In this document: one piece after another, positions 36,819 to 50,129 of the stretch
How the letters are laid out: every line of letters begins with the position of its first letter
How positions within the stretch are numbered: position 1 is the stretch's first letter
The notes under the pieces: model-generated
What the model was told of the DNA's origin: nothing
Databases searched by the model: none
Seen by the model: the letters and a program-made list of their open reading frames with translations, nothing else
Made by a program: the position numbers and the translations under genes
Assembly (NCBI GenBank): GCA_032191485.1
Contig: JAVDOI010000006.1
Coordinates: forward strand, 8,171,556 to 8,235,555
Origin: Leptoclinus maculatus
Taxonomy: Eukaryota > Chordata > Actinopteri > Perciformes > Stichaeidae
DNA: 64,000 bases
Direction: 5' to 3'

Positions 36819-39800
36819 TTATTCTGTTCCCAGCTTTGCGATCAGTTCATCGCATATCTTCGTGAGCTCCTCGATCTCTTGATTCTGTGCGAGACAGAGA
36901 GAGGAAGAGTGTTTAGAAGTTGGAGTTAAAGCTGTCAGGACAGAATAGGTACAATAAAAGTCTTTGAATATGTACACAGAAAAGATGTTTCTCTACGTCT
37001 TGCAGAAGACTGGACGTGCACGCCTACAACATCCAACTGTACAAAATGATGAAAAACCTAATATTTGTGTTCAGGGATTGATAATTGGGTTCTGTGTCTT
37101 TAAATCCTCTTAATTTTCACCAGTCTGGTTTTAGTATATGAGACACTGCCCCCTAGTGTTAGATAAAGCGCCGGTGCGTTGGCAGAAGAGCATTTCTGAA
37201 ATCTGTGCAGAATGCCTGCACATGATGAAGTACTTAACAAGGATTTTGCAGATCGCTGTAAATGAAGCAATTTTGAAAACAATGTAATTGAACACCATTC
37301 ATCTGCATCCTTATTTTTTACATTGTACAGAGCCACAGGAGTGGGATTTTGCTATAAAATCTATTTGATCTAACTGTACAAAACAGGAGATACTTTTCCA
37401 AAGCAAAAACAACAAAAAGTTACTTTTGGTACAACAAGTAAAGGGCTGATTGGAGGACATTTATCATTTATTTTTTTATCAACTCAGAGCCAACACACAA
37501 ACTAAAAACTGTCTTAGTGAAAGGGTTTTAACCTCAATCATCCAGAGTGTTTTTTTCAGCATACCCTGCCTTCCACTTAAACAGTTTAACACAGTGAATC
37601 AATCCTAATCATGTTTGCAGGCATCCTACCTTTTGAAGGACAGCTCTTTCAAGTGAATCCACCTTCATCTGCTCCATCCTCAGGCTGGCGTTAAGTGCGA
37701 CACTATCAGAGTCGGCCTTGGCACGTACCTGTGCTATGTCCTCATTAGCCCTGTCAGAGCGGAAGTGAGGGAGACAAGAGAGATCATCACAAGGAAATGC
37801 AAAAGAGCTTTCATTATTAAAAACCTGCCGAACGATTATATCCAGGAATCACAAACTCAGAAGACTCAGAAGCTTACTTGTCCAGTTTCTCCTCAGCATG
37901 CACCTTGAGGGTTTGGTATCGCTGCTCCTCCTGCTTGATCCGCATCAGGTAGTCCTGTGCGCACTTCTTCAGCACCTCCTCATTCTGGAGAGATACATGC
38001 GGAGAACGTCTAGTGACCTGGCTCATATGTGGCAGCGGGCTGGAGAGCATCTCATGAGATTCATACAGACGCTTTACTGACCTTCTTGAAGCCCTCCAGG
38101 ACTCCCTTCATGTTCTCATACCTCCTGAAGAGGTCAGCGAAGGAGCGCTCCACAGAGTTGAGGTCGGCTATGGCCTGATCCCTCTCTACGGTCAACTGCC
38201 TGACCGACTTACTGCAGGACAGGGACTTCTGCTGCTGATCGTCATCTGCAACCAACAGAGGAGTCAAAATACAAGATTTAAAGGGATAGATGTATGCATT
38301 ACTAGGCAACAGCTTGCGACAATGTTTACTTCCTGTCAGCTGATGTCATTCACATACACTGCAACAAGCAACACATGAAAGAAGGAAGGGTCATTACGTC
38401 ATCGTGACACCTTTCTTATTCTGAAGGTACTATTCACTGCAACAGACCCAACAAAAGACGAGGTCTCACAATGTTGGGGAGCAGTCATACAAACACACAC
38501 ACACACACACACACACATTCTGGTGCTATGACGTGCATGTAGACTTTACCACCACCAGGTGGCAGCAACTTACCGATCATCTGTGCAACTGTTTTCTCAT
38601 ACTCTGCAACTATTTTCCTGTCAAAATAGAAAGCGCAAAATTTGTCAGCTTTATTTCTCCATGGTATTGATATTTATTGTCTACATTTACACTGTTTTAA
38701 ACGTGAAGCAAGGTTGAAGAGAAACAGTGACGCTCCATACCTCATCTCCAAAACCTCAGTTCTGCTCTCCTCATACTTCCTCTTCCACTCATTGACCTCA
38801 ATCTCTTTAGTCATGATCTGATTGGACGACAGGACACGACGAGGTAAATGTTAAGATCTATGAACTTAACCATCATCGGATTCACATAATCAAAGGAGAA
38901 CCGTTCTTTCTGACAGTGGCATACCTCTTCTCTGATCAGGGTGAGCACTCCTGCCTTGTCCATCTCACTCAGAGGCATGTTGTCCTGGGACAGGACCGCT
39001 GTGTCTTGGACCTCACTGCAGGCCATCTTTGTTGTTTGGTTCATATATATCTCACTCTGTGGAACATGCAGAAAAACATACTGTGGGCTGAGTCTAAGAT
39101 CTGACGAGAACATCCATGATCCTTACAGTTTGTAAGCGGATCCCTTATGACATGTCACTAATCACCTCATCTGCTGCTTTAACTTTTAATTTGAGATCAC
39201 ATGATGTCTTTGCAAGGTGCAACACTGGAGATGGAAGTGTGGTTATCTTAGAAAAATGTTATGCGAGTAAACTATTAAATTATTGTAGCAAAATAGCTAT
39301 CGGGATATAAGAGAGCAAAAAAGTGCCCGTGTGAAAAAAAAAAGTAAAAAAAAGTATTTCCTACTGGCTAAACTATCTTCTTAGTAAATGAGATAAAAAA
39401 ACGTGGGTGCAAAACAAGCCGGCCATGTTTAAATATTCATACTGCTCCCTCCCTGTGGTTCCTATCGTCTACTTACCATATCATCTTTCAGACAGCAGAT
39501 GTCCTTCTCCTCCTTGTGATCTGTAATCTTACTGCCAGGACCTTTGAGGAGAAAAAACACACACACAATTAAATGAAAAATGACAACTGTTATAACTGTA
39601 CTAATTACCCATCATTTTAAGAAAAAATAATCCACACAGTAGTCTTTCGGTGCTCCATGTCAAAAACTCACCTGAGCGTCGGCATTAAGAATGTGGGCAC
39701 TATTCGTCTAGCTTTTATTCGATTCCCTTGTTTCCGTACTGAAAAGATGGTGCGATACTCGCACCACAGACACAGACTATGGGAAACATTTGTTCCCCAG

Positions 39801-42800
39801 TGTATCATTTATGACGTTCTTATATCTGGGACAGGGTTTTGCTGAGCATGCATGCTCCATTTTATTCCTTTATTAACTTTGACACTTTCTTGGGGCATTG
39901 CAGATTCTAGTACTCCAACAGAGTAACTGAGACAATTATGTAACTGAATCACTCTCCTTGTTCACAGTTTCCATTTCATCCCGTTGGAACTGGCACCTCT
40001 AGTTGCAGATGATTGACGGATGGATGTTGTGATATTGTCGGTTGAAATTGGTCGGTAAAGCTTACTTAAGCACACTTCATATTTGTTTTACAGGAAAAGA
40101 TTGAATTTTGAAATAAAAATATGATAAATTGATTTTATTTCCTCCTAATTTTTGCATATAGTGTTAAATGGGGGCACACTATGACCGCCTGTATACCTCA
40201 TGCATACACTGACCTTTCATAGTGCATGTCCTATAAAATATTACTATCTTTAATACATACAATTTAGAAGGTCAGATGGATCAAATGAGACCAGATATCA
40301 GGACTATCGATAGAATTATTAAGTCTACTGTTTGTTTCACAGAATAAAAAGGAGCATGGCTTTGTGAACAGATAGGTGAGTTGGTCCTTCCACTAAAGCT
40401 GACTTAAAGGGAAAGTTGAGGGTTTGATTATCTAAACATACCATCCATAAAAGAAATATCATCGATTGGATGTTTCTTCGCAGGTTCTTTTTGGCATTCA
40501 GGTTCTCCTCTCTCCTCCCGGCTGTCTGTTGTCTGGCTCTTAATGCCAGTGGAGGCAAGCTTCTCCTCATCAGTGGCGTGATGAACCCGCTGAGTGATCT
40601 CTGGGGTGTGAGCCACCACCTCATCCTCCTCCTCCTGGAGAGAAGGGAGGAAGAAAGGATCCACATTATAATGGGATTCATGATAAGATTCACTTCATAC
40701 TTAGATATCAAATATTAAATACAACTCAATATAAATATACTATTAAACTCCTTACAGGAAGAAAAACATTCAGTTTTAAGCAGCATTAACTAAAACTTTT
40801 CCTATATGGGAAAGTGTGTACCGTTGTGAATTGAAACTCTTAATGAACAAACATAGATACAGTACATGACTGTAGACATACACAAGTATAATTTATTACA
40901 ATCCCAAAGATCCACCATAACTCCATTTCATGAATGTATTCAAGATGCAATATCCTGAGGAAGTTACATTATGTAAGGTAATATTGGTGGACTGGGCCTT
41001 GACAATACATACTATACATTTTCTTAGAGACTCTGGCATTACACAATATCGTTAAGGATATCTCCTAAGCATGGAGGAGGTGATAATATTGAGGGCAAAT
41101 GGTAGCAGCAGACTTATACTTGACTGCAAAGTCACACATCTGCCGCCATGCCAAACCAGCACTGCAGAGCTGGTGCCACTGCTGATGCTCCTGCCAGCTT
41201 GAGTCAAAGTGTGTGTGTGTGTGTGTAATGAGGTGAGGCCAAAAGGTTAGACAGCTGCTGAATAATGGACATTGCAGTGTCACTGCAGTAAGGTGAAACA
41301 TTTCAGCTGACAAAACACACATTACCTGATTGCACACGTCCAGCACCAAGGCCTGGCTCTCATCATATTTCTGAACTTTACAGGAATTCCTACAAAACAA
41401 GCACAAAGCAACAATACAAGGGTCAGAATATATAGATCTAAAAGCAGTGATCCTTAAACACTTCTTCTTCCTCCTGTTTCTACAACCACAGAGCTGCAAG
41501 TATTTCTGTGCCTTTTGAGCTAATTTCACAGCCCCATAACAAGTGAGGTACAGCTACACACATAACTAGCATAACCAGTCTAGTGTTCTAGTGTTGCCCA
41601 ACTTCTGGAGGGATCCCAAAACAGGACAAATTAACTTGATGATGTATATGGCCTTGAAAGTTAAGGATAAACCAATGATTTTTTTTCTGGCAAAGCAGAT
41701 GCCACGTTGAGAGTAAAATGGGAAGCAAGCATGCACGAAAGAAAGAGAGCGTTGATAGTGAGAGTACTTACAACAGAAAACAGAGAAACTTGACTTCAGA
41801 TGTCCTGGGGCTAGTAGTAGTAGGCGAAAGCAGCGGTTGGGGGTTGCGTAACAGACAAGAGGAGGTAGGATGAAGAATGAGGGGGATATTGATTAATGGA
41901 ATGTAAAACAGCAGGAGGAAGAGAAAAAGGAGAGTTTGTGAGTGACTGAAGGCATTCAGCGTTAATTGAAAATGTGAGCATCAACAGAAGCTGCCGACAG
42001 ACCTGCAAAAGCTGAAATTAGTCCGAACTACTGCAGCTATAAGTAATTGTAGGAGCTTATATATAACCTGTTTGGGATTTACATCAATGGCCAGTATGAA
42101 GTGTTAAGTGTTTACACATCAAGCCAAAGAAGATCTGAATCTGAAATTACATATAAACTAAATAAAATGAAATCTGGATGTTAATATTGGTGATAATGTT
42201 ACGACCTCATAACTCCTGGGGCAAGAAAAAAAGTTTTAATTTTGCTGTAGACTTACGTGATTGTCTTCTCTTTGTTTTTCTTGGGAAACGGCCTCACTTT
42301 TTTCTCCCGCGCCGGTTGCACTGCTTTCTGTTTGCCTTCGTCTTCCACTTTTTCCTCCCGCGCCGGTTGCACTGCTTTCTGTTTGCCTTCGTCTTCCACT
42401 TTTTTCTCCCGCGCCGGTTGCACTGCTTTCTGTTTGCCTTCGTCTTCCACTTTTTTCTCCCGCGCCGGTTGCACTGCTTTCTGTTTGCCTTCGTCTTCCA
42501 CTTTTTTCTCCGGCTGAGGGGCGCTACTGGGCGAGTCCTCTGTGCTCATGGGTTTTGAGGGTTTGAAAGGGTCCACAGAGTCATCAAAATTGTCCGGATC
42601 AAAACTGTAGGAGCTCTTCGGGAGCACAGGAGAGCCGCTCATCACACTATTGCTTCCAAACGGATTGAAGTTCGGGTCGTCCCACTGATTTGGATCAAAG
42701 TTATATGTTCCTGACTTAGGAATAGGAATATCATCAAGGTTCAGAGGTGCGGTAGAGTCTGAAGCCGGCAAAGGAGTTTCTGGAAGAGGATCCGAAACTG

Positions 42801-45800
42801 GTTCTGATGCTGGTTGAGAAACTGGTTCTGATGCTGGTTGAGAAACTGGTTCTGATGCTGGTTGAGAAACTGGTTCTGACGCTGGTTGAGAAACTGGTTC
42901 TGAGATTGTGGGTTCGGGTGCAGGTTTGCAGGGAGCCTCAGATCCTTTGGCCTTCTGCCTCTTAGCTGCGAGTTTGCTGATTGACTTTTTACCACCTAAT
43001 TTCCTCGGAGGCGGCTTGCTGACCGTCCCCTCGTCCAGACCGAACTCAAGCATCACAGGCTTGGTCTCTGACGATGACTCCATCATCTCTGGTTCTGCTG
43101 GAGCTACTGAGCTGGCCTCACACACAGGCAAGGAGCTAACGAGTGGCTCGAGTCTGGGGAGAGAGCTTGAACCGAACGGTGGGGGAGAGTTCTGGATTTT
43201 GGATCCGCCGCACTGAAAGGGGTTGAAGCTGTCATCCAGCTGGTCAGGGTCAAATTTATAAGTGCCCTTGGGAACAGGAAGTTCTTGTTCCTCATTTGTT
43301 TGGGCAAGCTCGTTCAGTGAGACCTTTACCGTCAGGGGTGGAGGCTTGGACTTGCTGATTTTAGTCTTTTGAGTAGCCTCTGTCTGATCCAGGCCATTGC
43401 ACTGTGGTTCTGATTCAGCAAGAGGTTTCTGCTCAGGGGGCTTTGGAGCTGGACTGACTGCAGGTTCACTGCTAAGGACCGAGTCTGGTTCTGGAGCTAG
43501 AGCAGGAGCTGGAGCTATAGTAGGAGCTGGAGTAGGAGCTGGAGCAGGAGCTGGGGTAGGAGTTGGAGCTGGAGCTATAGCTGGAGCTGGAGCCTGACCA
43601 AGAGCTGGAGCAGGAGCTGGAGTAAGAGCTGGAGCTATAGCTGGAGCTGGAGCTTGACCAAGAGCTGGAGCTGGAGTAACAGCTGGAGCTATAGCTGGAG
43701 CTGGAGCTTGACCAAGAGCTGGAGCAGGAGCTGGAGCTTGAGCTTGATCTGGATCAAGAACTGGAGCTGGAGCAGGAACTGGAGCTGCAAGTTTCCTGAT
43801 TGACTTTTTACCACCTAATTTCCTCGGAGGTGGCTTGCTGACCGTCCCCTCGTCCAGACCGAACTCAAGCATCACAGGCTTGGTCTCTGACGATGACTCT
43901 ATCATCTCTGGTTCTGCTGGAGCTACTGAGCTGGCCTCACACACAGGCAAGGAGCTACCTAGTGGCTCGAGTCTGGGGAGAGAGCTTGAACCGAACGGTG
44001 GGGGAGAGTTCTGGATTTTGGATCCGCCGCACTGAAAGGGGTTGAAGCTGTCATCCAGCTGGTCAGGGTCAAATTTATAAGCTTGACCAAGAGCTGGAGC
44101 AGGAGCTGGAGTAACAGCTGGAGCTATAGCTGGAGCTGGAGCTTGACCAAGAGCTGGAGCAGGAGCTGGAGCTTGAGCTTGATCTGGATCAAGAACTGGA
44201 GCTGGAGCAGGAACTGGAGCTGCAAGTTTCCTGATTGACTTTTTACCACCTAATTTCCTCGGAGGTGGCTTGCTGACCGTCCCCTCATCTAGACCGAACT
44301 CAAGCATCACAGGCTTGGCCTCTGACGATGACTCCCTCATCTCTGGTTCTGCTGGAGCAGGAGCTGGAGTAAGAGCTGGAGCTTGAGCTGGAGCAGGAGC
44401 TGGAGCAGGAGCTGGAGCAGGAGCTGGAGCAGGAGCTGGAGTAAGAGCTGGAGCTGGAGCTGGAGCTGGAGCTTGAGCTGGAGTAGGAGCAGGAACTGGA
44501 GCTGCGAGTTTGCTGATTGACTTTTTACCACCTAATTTCCTCGTAGGTGGCTTGCTGACCGTCTCCTCGTCCAGACCGAACTCAAGCATCACAGGCTTGG
44601 CCTCTGACGATGACTCCATCATCTCTGGTTCTGCTGGAGCAGGAGGTGGGGTAGGAGCTGGAGCAGGAGCTGGAACAGGAGCAGGAGCTGGAGCAGGAGC
44701 TGGAGTAAGAGCTGGAGCTTGATCTGGAGTAGGAGCAGGAACTGGAGCTGCGGGTTTGCTGATTGACTTTTTACCACCTAATTTCCTCGGAGGCGGCTTG
44801 CTGACCGTCTCCTCGTCCAGACCGAACTCAAGCATCACAGGCTTGGTCTCTGACGATGACTCCATCATCTCTGGTTCTGCTGGAGCAGGAGGTGGAGTAG
44901 GAGCTGGAGCTTGAGCCACATCCGGGACAGGATCTGCAACTAGGACGGGGACTGGGGCTTGGGATGGCTCTGTGGATGGCACTGTGAATTTAGCCACTTC
45001 AGCAATTTCCTTCACTGAGGATGGAGCAGGGACAGGCACAGAGCCCAGGACTTGTGAAAGATTCTCTATTTGTTCTGCTTCTAGGGTCTGGATGTTTACT
45101 TCCAGTGGTGCACCCATGGGGACTGCAGGCTCATCTTGACCCATGTTGTGGCTGAGCAAAATATCCTGATCCCAAACAGGAGCAGTCACTATCAGCTGCT
45201 CCTCCTGATCCACATCTGAAGAAGAATTGTGGGGGAAAAAAAACACCAGAATTAACCAAAAACAATTCATAATGCAGAAAAATAAAACAACATGCCCATT
45301 TCTTCCCTTTGACAATCTCTCCAATCAAATCCAAACTCAGATGTAGGTGACATCTGATTGGTTCCTAGCCAGCCAACTGCTCCCATTGCTGCTGTTGCCA
45401 TGGCAATGTCTTACCATGAGGGCCACGACATTTAAACCAAGTAAAAAAAAAAACAGAGCAATGATTTATTTTCCGTTGTGTTTAAGACTAAAGGGGCAGC
45501 GGCCGCTGTGGAGTAAGTCCTGCCTCTATGGGAACCTTTTGACACATCAACATATTTCAGTGTGCCTGTCATACTCGCCATCATGTAATATTATGTTGCT
45601 AGGAGACTAGCACAGCCTGTTGTGTTTCTACCTACTTCTACACGCATTAACTTGTTGCCATATTCAATAGAAAAGTATGACTCCTTTTTGTTCTCTCACT
45701 CTTGTGTTCATAAAGGCAGAATGTGTCACAACAGGGAAACATCTGCTGCACTGCCTGTTTGCAATAATATGCTAAACATGGGGTCAAATCGAATGAATGA

Positions 45801-47064
45801 AATTAGTTATTTTGCATTTGTTTACCATTTTGTTATGATATGCTTTGATTTTAATATGTGTAAAAAGTGCACCTGTGCATAGTAGTTGTTTCTATCTATA
45901 TCATATAAATGATTATCTCTGAACTCAAAGCATTTTTTCCAATGTTATTAAAACTAAAACAATGCAACATAGTATTCATATAGTTATAACAAATGGTATT
46001 GATCATTAATTATTCATGTATTAACTCAAGTTGATGATGCATTTCACCACAAATGTAAACGTCCATTCAGGAGACATACACAGTAATCCTCAAGTGTCAA
46101 TCTGTTAATGTAATCAATTTAACGTTAAGTGCCTTTTTACCTATCTGTTAAATATTTATAAACTGTTACAGCATATAGACTGATGCTGATATAGTAATGG
46201 AGACGTCAGTATGTTTACATTCAAAGAAGTTTCTAGAGGCACTTCCACTCCTGCCTGCCAGGATTCAAACTTCCTCATTCACAGCTGCAGGACGGGATGT
46301 TTGTGGTTGAAACAAAAGGGAACTCCCTCCTCGCTCCATACTGGTTGACCTTCACAATGTACACTTTTGGAAAAATTTTATCGGAGCTGCTTTAAAGGAA
46401 GGTTAATGCTACCAAAATGAGAATTGCACGGTCTTCTACAAACCTCTTTGAAAAGCGACCTACATGATGGTTTCATCCTGATAACAAGCTTTGTTCTGTC
46501 CCTCCCCTCATTGTGACCTCGATCAGTTACCAATACAAAACGGGGCAAACCAAATCCTCTTGTTGAACCTGTTGAATACCAGAGCAAGGGTCATTCCCAC
46601 ACTCTGCTATAGGCTCCTCCTCTCAGTGACAGCGCTTCTGCCATCATCACACCCAAAAACTCAGTGTGCATGCCACCTTACATACCGAGCATGCAGAACA
46701 TGTTTCACTTTAAAGCTAAAATGTTGTAGGTAGGTAAATTCCTAAACATATCAGACTGCATGTGTATCCAATGACTCTGATGAACCACGCAGACAGTTCA
46801 GACACAGTAGTGAAGTTCATATTTACCCAAATATACTCTTTTAGAAACGTTTTTTCTTTTGTTGACTATAAAGACAAACACATGTGCAAAAGACTCTAGT
46901 TTCCATGGCAACTTCAAACTCTGCCTTTAATGTGTGCTTGAAACGACATTTCTTCTGATCCGTTAGATATTTGTACCGCTAATGAGAACCTCCAGCTTCA
47001 CCGTGGTGTTGTGACTGCAGAGTGTTTACGTCTCAAACAGTACGCCTACTCTGCCTCTTCTTAT

Positions 47065-47107
<43 letters not shown>

Positions 47108-48877
47108 GGCTCAGCAGTGGCCTCACCTGTTTTGTCTGCATCAGTGTTGTTGTTCTCCAGCTCTCCTGGGAAGGTTGGAGGGGCACGGACAGGAGTTACT
47201 GCTTCAGGAGTGCCGAATTGACCCTCTGAGTCAGAGCTGTGGAAGCCAGAGACAGAGAGAGAGCGTGAACTTTCCAAAACATTCAAAACATGAGGAAGCA
47301 GGAGGAGAAAACTGAAGAGCAGTGCTCATAACTACTGGGACTATGTACTCCTAAGCAAATGGCTTAATCAGTACTGTGAAACAACTGCACAACTGCATTA
47401 CAATATGTACAATGTGTGCAAGTATAAGGACAATGTAATTCTGTTTCATGCCTCCTGCCAACACATGAACCCTCATCACTGCAGTTCACCTAAAGAGGGA
47501 TGATCCCTTCTGATGTTCTATTTTAGAGACCTAAAGGCGTAAAACTATCTTCTTTTTTTTTTTTTTTTGGATTAAAAAAAAGCAAAGATCTGAGAAAAAT
47601 TATCGTATGGATGATACCACAAAAGAGCCTATGCTGTTTTGGATACAAATCTGAAGTGTACTGAATATAATCTTGAATATATACACATTTTAATATTGTA
47701 GCATCATGTACAAAGAGGACTTTAATGTGCCTTTTACAAGTCTCTACTGTCCTAAATCCATCTATATTACACGTAATACTCTTTCCTCTGATGTTGCATT
47801 GTGCTTCGGCAACACTCGGCACTATTTGAGTCATGACGGCACTAAAGAGAAAGAAAAAGATTAAGTAAAAGAAAGAGAGAAAGAGGAAGTAAGGGCAGCC
47901 CGCTCTTTCCTGTCACATCTTTAGCACTATACTGCATGAGACTGCACCATACAAACTATAGGTATAGGTGTGTATTCATCTTAAAATAAGATGCAACTGA
48001 ATACAGTTGCAATGCACTTTACACACACAACTTTCAACACTGGCTTGTGATTGATAGAGCAGCAACAACTCAACAAATCAATTTGATCTGATCTCTTCTG
48101 TAAGCCACATACATCACAGCGCAGTTCGATATTGATGTGACTCTGGTTAGATAACTGCTTGGATAGTAAACAAACAAGGATTTTGGCATTTAAGGTAGAG
48201 TGGTGATACATTATTTGGGTAAGTGTGGAAGACAGCAACAACTTTACTTGGAACAATGGCGAGGATAATATCAAAGCAGACACGAGGAGCAGAGAGAATA
48301 ATAAGGCCACGATGCCTCGAGCATGTGTCACGTTCGTGAGCAACGATTACATCATTAAACTAAACCGAACCTGACTGCAGTGCTGGAGTGGAGTGTTGTT
48401 TCTGTGAAGCCACAGAAATGAGGATGTAGTGTCAGCGAGGCTGAGAAAAACATTGTGACGGCCTCAACCGCAGCCACACCAAACATGTGTCAGCGCTGAA
48501 CAACATAACATTTGATGAATCTGTATGTAAACAAAACATGTTGATGCAGATACGCCAAAAAGTGTTTATTTCCCCCCTCTTTTCCTTCATATAATTAGAG
48601 ATTCCTCAACCCGACAGGTGGATACACATGACAACACGTGTGAAAATGCCCCTTCCTCCTGTTCAGACAATGTGAAGCAACACTGTGACAGAGTCTCAGG
48701 GCTCCAGCGCAACACTTGCCTGCAGCCTTGAGATCTCTCCTCCTCCTCCTCTTCTTCCTCTCCACGTTGTTCCCTCTCCTCGCTGGCCTCCTGCCCCTCT
48801 TCATCCTCCTCTCCCTCTCCCCCTCTCACCGCCGTCCACGTCCATTTGGCCCATGACACAGGTGACAGCCAAGACAT
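36819..48877 (-). CDS. tacc1: Transforming acidic coiled-coil protein 1 (13 coding exons)
   Basis: Exons in transcript order: 48877-48720, 47236-47127, 45215-42257, 41389-41326, 40634-40442, 39541-39477, 39056-38925, 38817-38741, 38617-38574, 38245-38082, 37984-37878, 37750-37630, 36884-36819. Phases agree and give 1419 aa against about 805 in human TACC1. The N-terminus LSPVSWAKWTWTAVRGG and the exon-2 DSEGQFGTPEAVTPVR are TACC1 signatures. SDP-type repeats (GTYNFDPNQWDDPNFNPFG, SYSFDPDNFDDSVDPF) end the large third exon. HATDEEKLAST follows. Residues about 1184-1419 form the coiled-coil TACC domain (KEIEVNEWKRKYEES to IEELTKICDELIAKLG), which binds the centrosome and microtubule-regulating partners. 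An in-frame ATG at 49024 could extend the N-terminus by 49 codons. Excess length comes from repeats in exon 3. Intron 1 uses a GC donor. Confidence 0.94.
38492..38517. repeat. (CA)n microsatellite
   Basis: About 13 CA units in a tacc1 intron. Confidence 0.85.
42257..45215 (-). repeat. tacc1: tacc1 exon 3 in-frame tandem and segmental repeats
   Basis: Within the 2959-base exon I see four repeat classes. First, long Pro-Ala runs (PAPAPAPTPAP type). Second, five copies of a module beginning PAEPEMxESSSExKPVMLEF and ending RKLGGKKSI. Third, two copies of a segment from YKFDPDQLDDSFNPFQCGGS to SLPVCEASSVAP (about 43080-43260 and 43900-44085). Fourth, two short arrays: EPVSQPAS (24 bases, about five copies, 42790-42905) and EKKVEDEGKQKAVQPAR (51 bases, four copies, about 42302-42507). 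All keep frame. Confidence 0.9.
45216..47126. other. tacc1 intron 2
   Basis: A/T-rich intron. A (TC)n tract lies at its 47069-47104 end; no other element is recognised. Confidence 0.5.
47069..47104. repeat. (TC)n microsatellite
   Basis: About 18 TC units just downstream of tacc1 exon 2, 23 bases from its splice donor. Confidence 0.9.
48718..48719 (-). other. tacc1: GC splice donor of tacc1 proximal exon 1
   Basis: The exon ends TGC AG and is followed by GCAAGT, the consensus for GC-AG introns. Joining to the acceptor at 47236 makes AGC and restores the conserved SSDSEG reading. The nearest GT donor would give an immediate stop. Confidence 0.8.
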
Positions 48878-49439
48878 CGCTCCTCTTTCCACGGGGGGGG
48901 GGGGTTCTTCCGCCCTCTTTTGACTCAAAGACTCGCTGGAATGGTTTCCAGAGCCCGACTGAACCGTTTCTGTGTGTTTCTTCCTCAGATTTCCACCCTG
49001 CCAACAGCTCTCACATCTTTCCACAGAGACGCTCTCTTCACACGAGTTGCTAGTTCCCCATGAAAGGAAGGAGACATTTCTCTTCCGCTCTGCTATTTGT
49101 ATATTCTCCGTCCTAAAATCACAAAGGCTTCAGCTGCTTTCTCTGATCCTCTCTTTTAATGTCTCCAGTCACGCTCCTTGTCCCCCTGCCTCTGTGGCAG
49201 AATACCACAGCTCTGATCAGCTGGGTTTCAAAATGCTGTTCTCCCTCTCTCCTCTGCTGAACACCCCCCCTCCCAACCTCTCCCCTCCACCTCGGGCCCG
49301 TCCACCGACAAAAAACACAGCGGGGGAGGCAGGACGCGCGAAGCCCTAGAAGCGAACGCAGCTACTCCTCACTCAACTAAATGACTTCCCCTGTGGTTGG
49401 AGAATGGTATGATCCTGTCAGGCCGCTCTTCCACTCTGA

Positions 49440-49514
49440 AGCAGAAGGAGGGAGTCAAAAAACAAACACAGAAGGTGGAGGAGGAGCTGGACTGTTGGGG
49501 CTCCACATTTTATA
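49440..49514 (-). promoter_or_regulatory. tacc1: Candidate tacc1 proximal promoter with TATA box
   Basis: The - strand reads GGGCTATAAAATG, with TATAAAA at 49514-49508. A start near 49480 would give a 5' UTR of about 600 bases before the ATG at 48877. The surrounding 48.7-49.4 kb is comparatively G+C-rich. Confidence 0.4.
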
Positions 49515-50129
49515 GCCCAGAGAGAGGTTAGGAATGTTGGGCTAGATCTTTAAGCCTACTTCGTTCCTCCAGGCTGTTGAACAGTTAACCGTTTCTCCCA
49601 TCCAGCAGGCAGGCATGCACGACCAGGGGAACCAGTTCTGTTGCATAGCCCCAGGAGATAGCCCCTACCTGACTGGATGCAATGTGTCTGCGGTAACAGT
49701 TCACACAGGGAAACATGGCCTTCAAGTGCACTCATTAATTGATGGTAAAAACCCATTGTTGCATCTGACACAGGTACATGTTGCTGAGGAAAAGAAAGGA
49801 TGTGTGTATGAAATACCTCAACAGTATTACAGAGTGTTCTCTGAAATAACTGATGCTGTTAAAGCCACTCGTCACATCAACAGAGGACTCTCTGTGTAGA
49901 CCAAGAGACCAAGTTTATAGATAAACCTCAGATCATTGTTTAGAACCACTGAAGGCCACCTACGTCACCTAATGTATCGTCTATCAGAAATCAAATGCTG
50001 CATGTCCTAAAACTTCCACCAGCTAAATTAAGATAAAGTCCAAAGTCCACACCCTCAAACCAGGGTGTTAGACGATGACCTCTCCTGTTTTCCAAAGTAG
50101 CATTTCAAGAAGGTCATACATGCATTTAC
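49515..50129. other. Upstream of tacc1 proximal promoter
   Basis: Nothing recognisable. A 95-codon open frame on the + strand (49615-49899) has no family motif, so I do not call it a gene. Confidence 0.4.

Noticed and set aside
43397..44722. Short + strand Gly-Ala ORFs and a - strand QLQLLL-type ORF
   Set aside because: Shadow frames of the tacc1 Pro-Ala repeats.
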